44,870 bases of DNA from Deinococcales bacterium. Lineage in GTDB: Bacteria > Deinococcota > Deinococci > Deinococcales > JAAFIG01. The position numbers and the translations under genes are program-made. Positions within the stretch are counted from its first letter, which is position 1, and each line of letters begins with the position of its first letter. Shown here one piece after another: positions 40,069-44,870 of the stretch. The DNA is taken from contig JANYHH010000047.1 of assembly GCA_025359505.1 (NCBI GenBank), positions 1 to 44,870 on the forward strand, in the 5' to 3' direction. Under the pieces are notes generated by a model. The model worked only from the letters and a program-made list of their open reading frames with translations. It did not search any database and was not told the origin of the DNA.

Positions 40069-40956
40069 TCAACGCTGTGAGGCGATTCGCTCGAGCCAGA
40101 TTTGCCACTGACCAAGCAGATCCTGCGGCTGACACGGCGCATTGATCTGCCAACTCAAGCCCAGCGCTACATCCCTGAGCAGCGCTTTCGGGTCAGCGCC
40201 GCCCTCGCGCATCTGGCGCAGGCTGAGTGCGCCGCTGCGCTTGGCGAGCCGCGCACCGTTCGCGTCGGTCAGCAGCGGCGCGTGCCAGAAGCGCGGTCGG
40301 TTTGCCCCGAGCGCATCGAACAGCAGCGCTTGGCGTGCGGTGCTGCTCAGTAAATCCGCGCCGCGCACGACATCGGTGATGCCCATGTCCGCGTCGTCGA
40401 CCACGCAAGCCAATTGATACGCCCACGCGCCATCGTTGCGCCGAACGGTGATATCGCCCACCACTCGAGCGACGTTCTCTTTGACCTCGCCATTGAAGCC
40501 GTCCATGACGTGCACCTCTAGATCGGGAACGCGCCAGCGCAGGGCTGCCTTGCGATGCGCGTGCGTCACGCCTGATCTGCACGTGCCCGGATAACGCACC
40601 TCGACCCCGTGCGGGGCACTGACAGCTTGTAACACCTCGAGCCTCGAGCAGGTGCAGGGGTACGTCTCGAGTTTTGAAGCGGCTGCTTCGTACAGGTCTT
40701 GGCGCTCGGATTGCCTGTACGGCCCGTGTGGGCCGCCGATGTCCCAACCCTCGTCCCAATTTAAACCCAGCCACGCCAGATCGCGCAGTATGCCGTCACT
40801 CGAGCCGCTTCTGACGCGCCCGCTGTCCAAGTCCTCTAAGCGCAAAATAAACTGCCCGCCTGATTCGCGCACCTGCAACCACGCCAGCAGCGCGGTGCGG
40901 GCGTGACCGAGGTGCAATTCACCTGTTGGACTGGGTGCGAAACGCCCGCGAATCAC
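40069..40956 (-). CDS. gluQ: Glutamyl-Q tRNA(Asp) synthetase
   Basis: This 295-residue enzyme is a short paralogue of glutamyl-tRNA synthetase that attaches glutamate to queuosine in the anticodon of tRNA-Asp. It has the class I core RFAPSPTGELHLGHARTALL with HLGH at 15-18, a zinc site Cys101-x-Cys103...Tyr122...Cys126 (YPCTC, RYPGTC), the segment VVRGADLLSSTARQALLFDA, and a KMSKS-like LAKRSGALSL. It lacks the anticodon-binding domain of true GluRS. The GTG at 40956 overlaps the preceding stop (GTGA) and gives the usual length; a longer frame upstream is not homologous. Confidence 0.93.
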   Translation of the reverse strand: MIRGRFAPSPTGELHLGHARTALLAWLQVRESGGQFILRLEDLDSGRVRSGSSDGILRDLAWLGLNWDEGWDIGGPHGPYRQSERQDLYEAAASKLETYPCTCSRLEVLQAVSAPHGVEVRYPGTCRSGVTHAHRKAALRWRVPDLEVHVMDGFNGEVKENVARVVGDITVRRNDGAWAYQLACVVDDADMGITDVVRGADLLSSTARQALLFDALGANRPRFWHAPLLTDANGARLAKRSGALSLRQMREGGADPKALLRDVALGLSWQINAPCQPQDLLGQWQIWLERIASQR

Positions 40957-41807
40957 TCGAGCCTTGAGCGGTGAACCCTCGAGCTGCGGCTGCTGAGGAA
41001 CCGCGCTTTGAGGTGCTGCACCAGAATGAAGCTGATGATGACCAGCAGCATCCACGAGCTGACTTTGGAAGCGTCCACGATCCGCCAGCCGCCCTGCTGA
41101 TTGGGGTAGACCCACGCGCCGAGGAAGGTGGCGAGGTTTTCGGCCAACCAGATCAGACCGCCAGCCAGTGCAAAGAAGACCACCAGTGGCACGCGGTAGG
41201 ATCTACCCAGCACCGTGTACACGAGGCTCGAGCGCCAATACAGCCCGAGTACCGCAGTCATCAGCAGGTAGCGCACGTCGGGCAGGAAGTGATTGCTGAA
41301 AAAGTTGACGTAGATCAGGACTGATAACACCCAGCCAAAAGCGGCTCGAGGTGGGTGCTCGAGCGTTAGTCCGTACAAGCGCCACGACTGCGCGATGTAA
41401 CTGCCGACCGCCGCGTACATGAAGCCGCTGTACAGCGGCACGTCGGCGATTTTTGAGTAGCTAAATTCCGGGTACGCCCACGAACCGACGTGGGTTTTGA
41501 ATTGCTCCAGCACAAAGCCGACGAGGTGAAAGATGGTGATGAACTTGATTTCCTCGAGTGTCTCGAGCTTAGTCAGATACATCCCGAGTTGCACCAGCAC
41601 CAGCACTGCGAAGATGAAATCGTAGCGCGGCCAACCCAGCGTCGTGACGTGCGACAGCGCCAGCGTCGCAAAAACCGCACCCGCGAAGATGCAGGCTCTG
41701 ACCTGAAACCACAGAAACACGGCTGCGCGGTGCAGCCCTGAGGCTCGAGTTGGTGAGGAGCTGGTCACGCCTTTGAGTGTACTGGACTGCGTGAGTGGGC
41801 TTCTCAT
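40953..41807 (-). CDS. DUF817 family membrane protein
   Basis: This 284-residue integral membrane protein has seven or eight helices. Conserved family signatures are EEIKFITIFHLVGFVLEQFK, VGSWAYPEFSYSKIADVPLY, SGFMYAAVGSYIAQSWR, FFSNHFLPDVRYLL and GAWVYPNQQGGWRIVDASKV. The biochemical role of the family is not established. The ATG at 41807 overlaps the preceding stop (TGATG), and the stop overlaps the gluQ start, so the three genes form one operon. Confidence 0.87.
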   Translation of the reverse strand: MRSPLTQSSTLKGVTSSSPTRASGLHRAAVFLWFQVRACIFAGAVFATLALSHVTTLGWPRYDFIFAVLVLVQLGMYLTKLETLEEIKFITIFHLVGFVLEQFKTHVGSWAYPEFSYSKIADVPLYSGFMYAAVGSYIAQSWRLYGLTLEHPPRAAFGWVLSVLIYVNFFSNHFLPDVRYLLMTAVLGLYWRSSLVYTVLGRSYRVPLVVFFALAGGLIWLAENLATFLGAWVYPNQQGGWRIVDASKVSSWMLLVIISFILVQHLKARFLSSRSSRVHRSRLE

Positions 41808-42559
41808 CACCTGAGCGGCTGACGAAAACTCGGCTCGAGGGCGAGGTTTGCGTCTACAGCCGCCTGCTCGAGCTTCACGGCATCTGCGGGCAGCAGCGCT
41901 AGGGTCGAAAGCTTGGCGGCTGCCCCAACAGGCGAAACGCCCGTCAACGCGTAGAAGATCGTGGCGGCCGACGCGTATGACCCAGCGAGGGTCGCGTGAT
42001 TGCCGTCGCTGTCTTGCAGTCGCAGCCCCAACGCTGGATCGCGGCGTTTGACAGATAGCCACGCCTCGCCGACGGGTGCGACGCCCGCCTGAATAGCTCG
42101 AGCGACGCGCAAGGCGCTGTCCGTCCAGTTCTGCTGCGTGTAACCGTTAGATTCAACCAAATCTTGCCGCGTCCAGCCCATGTGGATGAACACGCGGGTC
42201 TTGCGAGCGCGGGCCAACGCGGCCAGCTTCCGGGCGGACGCCTCGTACTGGTCAACCTCGAGCACCTGACGGCCGCTTTGCTCTTGGAGAATAACGGCTG
42301 AGAAACCACCACTCTCGAGCCGCTTTTGGACTGTCCCCGTTTTGAGGTGATCCTCTAAGGTCGCGCCGCCAGCCGTGATGCTGTCGACCTCAAATTGCAC
42401 GCCTTTGGTTGTGGCGATCTGACGCACCAAATCGGGCACGTCGTTCCCGTAGGTGTGACTGTTGCCGACGAACAGCACGCGCAGCGGGCCCGGTGCGGCG
42501 CAGACGCTTAGGATGAGTAAAGCGGGTAGTACGAGCGATGTGATCCAAAAGTGCTTCAT
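41807..42559 (-). CDS. SGNH-type hydrolase, probable lipoprotein
   Basis: This 250-residue exported protein has a signal peptide ending in the lipobox-like LSVC (Cys20). The catalytic motif LFVGNSHTYGNDVP places Ser34, and a late DGNHAT motif supplies Asp185 and His188, the triad layout of SGNH/GDSL hydrolases; the block I Gly-Asn-Ser-His form resembles DUF4886 members. It probably removes an ester or acetyl group outside the cell. GGGGG lies upstream of the ATG. First gene of the operon with DUF817 and gluQ. Confidence 0.83.
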   Translation of the reverse strand: MKHFWITSLVLPALLILSVCAAPGPLRVLFVGNSHTYGNDVPDLVRQIATTKGVQFEVDSITAGGATLEDHLKTGTVQKRLESGGFSAVILQEQSGRQVLEVDQYEASARKLAALARARKTRVFIHMGWTRQDLVESNGYTQQNWTDSALRVARAIQAGVAPVGEAWLSVKRRDPALGLRLQDSDGNHATLAGSYASAATIFYALTGVSPVGAAAKLSTLALLPADAVKLEQAAVDANLALEPSFRQPLR

Positions 42560-42606
42560 AGTTTCCCCCGAGTCTACCGAGTTTGCAGCGGCGAATAAGC
42601 ATGAGA

Positions 42607-42629
42607 ACTTGAGTAGAGTTGACTCAAGT
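42607..42629. promoter_or_regulatory. 8-bp dyad upstream of the groES promoter
   Basis: ACTTGAGT (42607-42614) and ACTCAAGT (42622-42629) are perfect inverted copies with a 7-nt loop, ending 3 bp before the -35 box of groES and lying between divergent genes. It is a candidate operator in addition to CIRCE. Confidence 0.55.
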
Positions 42630-42632
42630 CTC

Positions 42633-42662
42633 TTGACTGATTGATGACTAGCGCACTATACT
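42633..42662 (+). promoter_or_regulatory. groES promoter
   Basis: TTGACT (42633-42638), an 18-bp spacer and TATACT (42657-42662). The CIRCE operator begins 11 bp after the -10 box, so it covers the start of transcription. Confidence 0.8.
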
Positions 42663-42672
42663 CTTAAGCGTA

Positions 42673-42699
42673 TTAGCACTCACGCAAGGCGAGTGCTAA
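42673..42699. promoter_or_regulatory. CIRCE operator (HrcA binding site)
   Basis: TTAGCACTC-N9-GAGTGCTAA is present without mismatch. CIRCE is the operator of the HrcA repressor that controls groESL in many bacteria. hrcA itself is not in the window. Confidence 0.96.
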
Positions 42700-42727
42700 A
42701 AATCAAAACACTGTTGTGGAGGCACAA

Positions 42728-43018
42728 ATGGCACTGAAACCCCTAGGCGACCGCATCGTCATCGAAGTTCTCGAGGAAGCCGAGCAGAAAACGGCCGGTG
42801 GGCTGTTCGTCCCCGACAGCGCCAAAGAGAAAAGCCAGCGCGGGAAGGTCATCGCCGTCGGCGCGGGCAAAACTTTGGACAACGGCACGAAGCAGCCCGT
42901 CGAAGTCAAGGCCGGCGACACCGTGTATTTCGCCAAGTACGGCGGCACGGAACTGATGGACGGCGGCAAAACCTACACGATCCTCAGTGAACGCGACATC
43001 CTCGCAGTGATTGATTAA
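42728..43018 (+). CDS. groES: Co-chaperonin GroES
   Basis: This 96-residue protein caps the GroEL ring. Visible features: [20 protein letters not shown], the mobile loop [27 protein letters not shown], and the closing strand [21 protein letters not shown] lies 7 nt upstream of the ATG at 42728; an in-frame GTG at 42716 would place this site inside the gene and is rejected. It is controlled by the promoter and CIRCE operator just upstream. Confidence 0.97.
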   Translation: MALKPLGDRIVIEVLEEAEQKTAGGLFVPDSAKEKSQRGKVIAVGAGKTLDNGTKQPVEVKAGDTVYFAKYGGTELMDGGKTYTILSERDILAVID

Positions 43019-44844
<1,826 letters not shown>

Positions 44845-44870
44845 GCATCACCAATCTAGGAAAGAGCGGC

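Noticed and set aside
40069-41115. Reading gluQ as a full glutamyl-tRNA synthetase or with the longer N-terminus
   Set aside because: The anticodon-binding domain is missing, the zinc site fits GluQ-RS, and the extra N-terminal residues come from reading through the DUF817 gene.

Overview
The window looks like a chromosomal segment of a moderately GC-rich bacterium, most likely a member of the Deinococcota (Deinococcus-Thermus). I infer this from the style of the proteins (IspH, Dxs, GluQ-RS, a LAL/SARP-type regulator, a CheA-hybrid/PATAN chemosensory operon), from tRNA-encoded CCA, and from several genes whose -10 box lies only 6-7 nt upstream of the ATG, the leaderless promoter style described for Deinococcus. 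No 16S gene is present, so the assignment is an inference. The most striking property of the DNA is the palindrome CTCGAG. I count about 46 copies by hand in the first 5 kb, where one or two are expected. It occurs in all three codon phases, in spacers, in the mobile element and in the insertion sequence, so it behaves like a highly iterated palindrome comparable to HIP1 of cyanobacteria.

Layout. 1-4.7 kb: CTCGAG-led tandem repeats, a stand-alone Lrp/AsnC effector domain, a hypothetical gene followed by five tandem hairpin repeats, a histidine phosphatase, an HD-GYP protein, a RelE-type toxin-antitoxin pair, trxB and a frameshifted RibD/DHFR-like gene. 4.7-10.2 kb: a large ATP-dependent transcription regulator (minus strand) and a divergent PA14 lipoprotein whose 3' part is AT-rich and nearly free of CTCGAG. 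10.2-13.5 kb: a minus-strand lipoprotein-dxs-rhomboid cluster.

13.6-22.8 kb: tRNA-Thr(CGT) carrying an integrated element of about 9.1 kb, bounded by a 45-bp perfect duplication of the tRNA 3' end. It encodes a tyrosine integrase, an XRE repressor with a face-to-face promoter region, small genes, an IS3-family insertion, an eight-gene overlapping leftward operon (excisionase-like protein through a Toprim/DUF3987 primase-helicase) and a zinc-finger cargo gene. No capsid, packaging or conjugation genes are visible, so it resembles a phage satellite or integrative mobilisable element. An iteron-like cluster lies inside one of its genes, next to the primase gene. 22.8-24.7 kb: a HigBA-type toxin-antitoxin system with a readable operator, a decayed tRNA-Thr 5' fragment, and an unknown protein with a possible PD-(D/E)XK nuclease core.

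24.7-29.1 kb: a secreted metallophosphatase-like protein and a minus-strand operon of three unknown envelope proteins. 29.4-38.2 kb: a six-gene chemosensory operon (response regulator, CheW, two MCPs, a CheA-hybrid kinase, and a pseudo-receiver fused to a PATAN/DUF4388 domain). No CheB/CheR is present, and the layout fits control of type IV pili better than flagella. 38.2-42.6 kb: ispH, a hypothetical gene, and a minus-strand cluster SGNH lipoprotein-DUF817-gluQ. 42.6-44.9 kb: groES-groEL under a perfect CIRCE operator. dxs and ispH show that isoprenoids are made by the MEP pathway.
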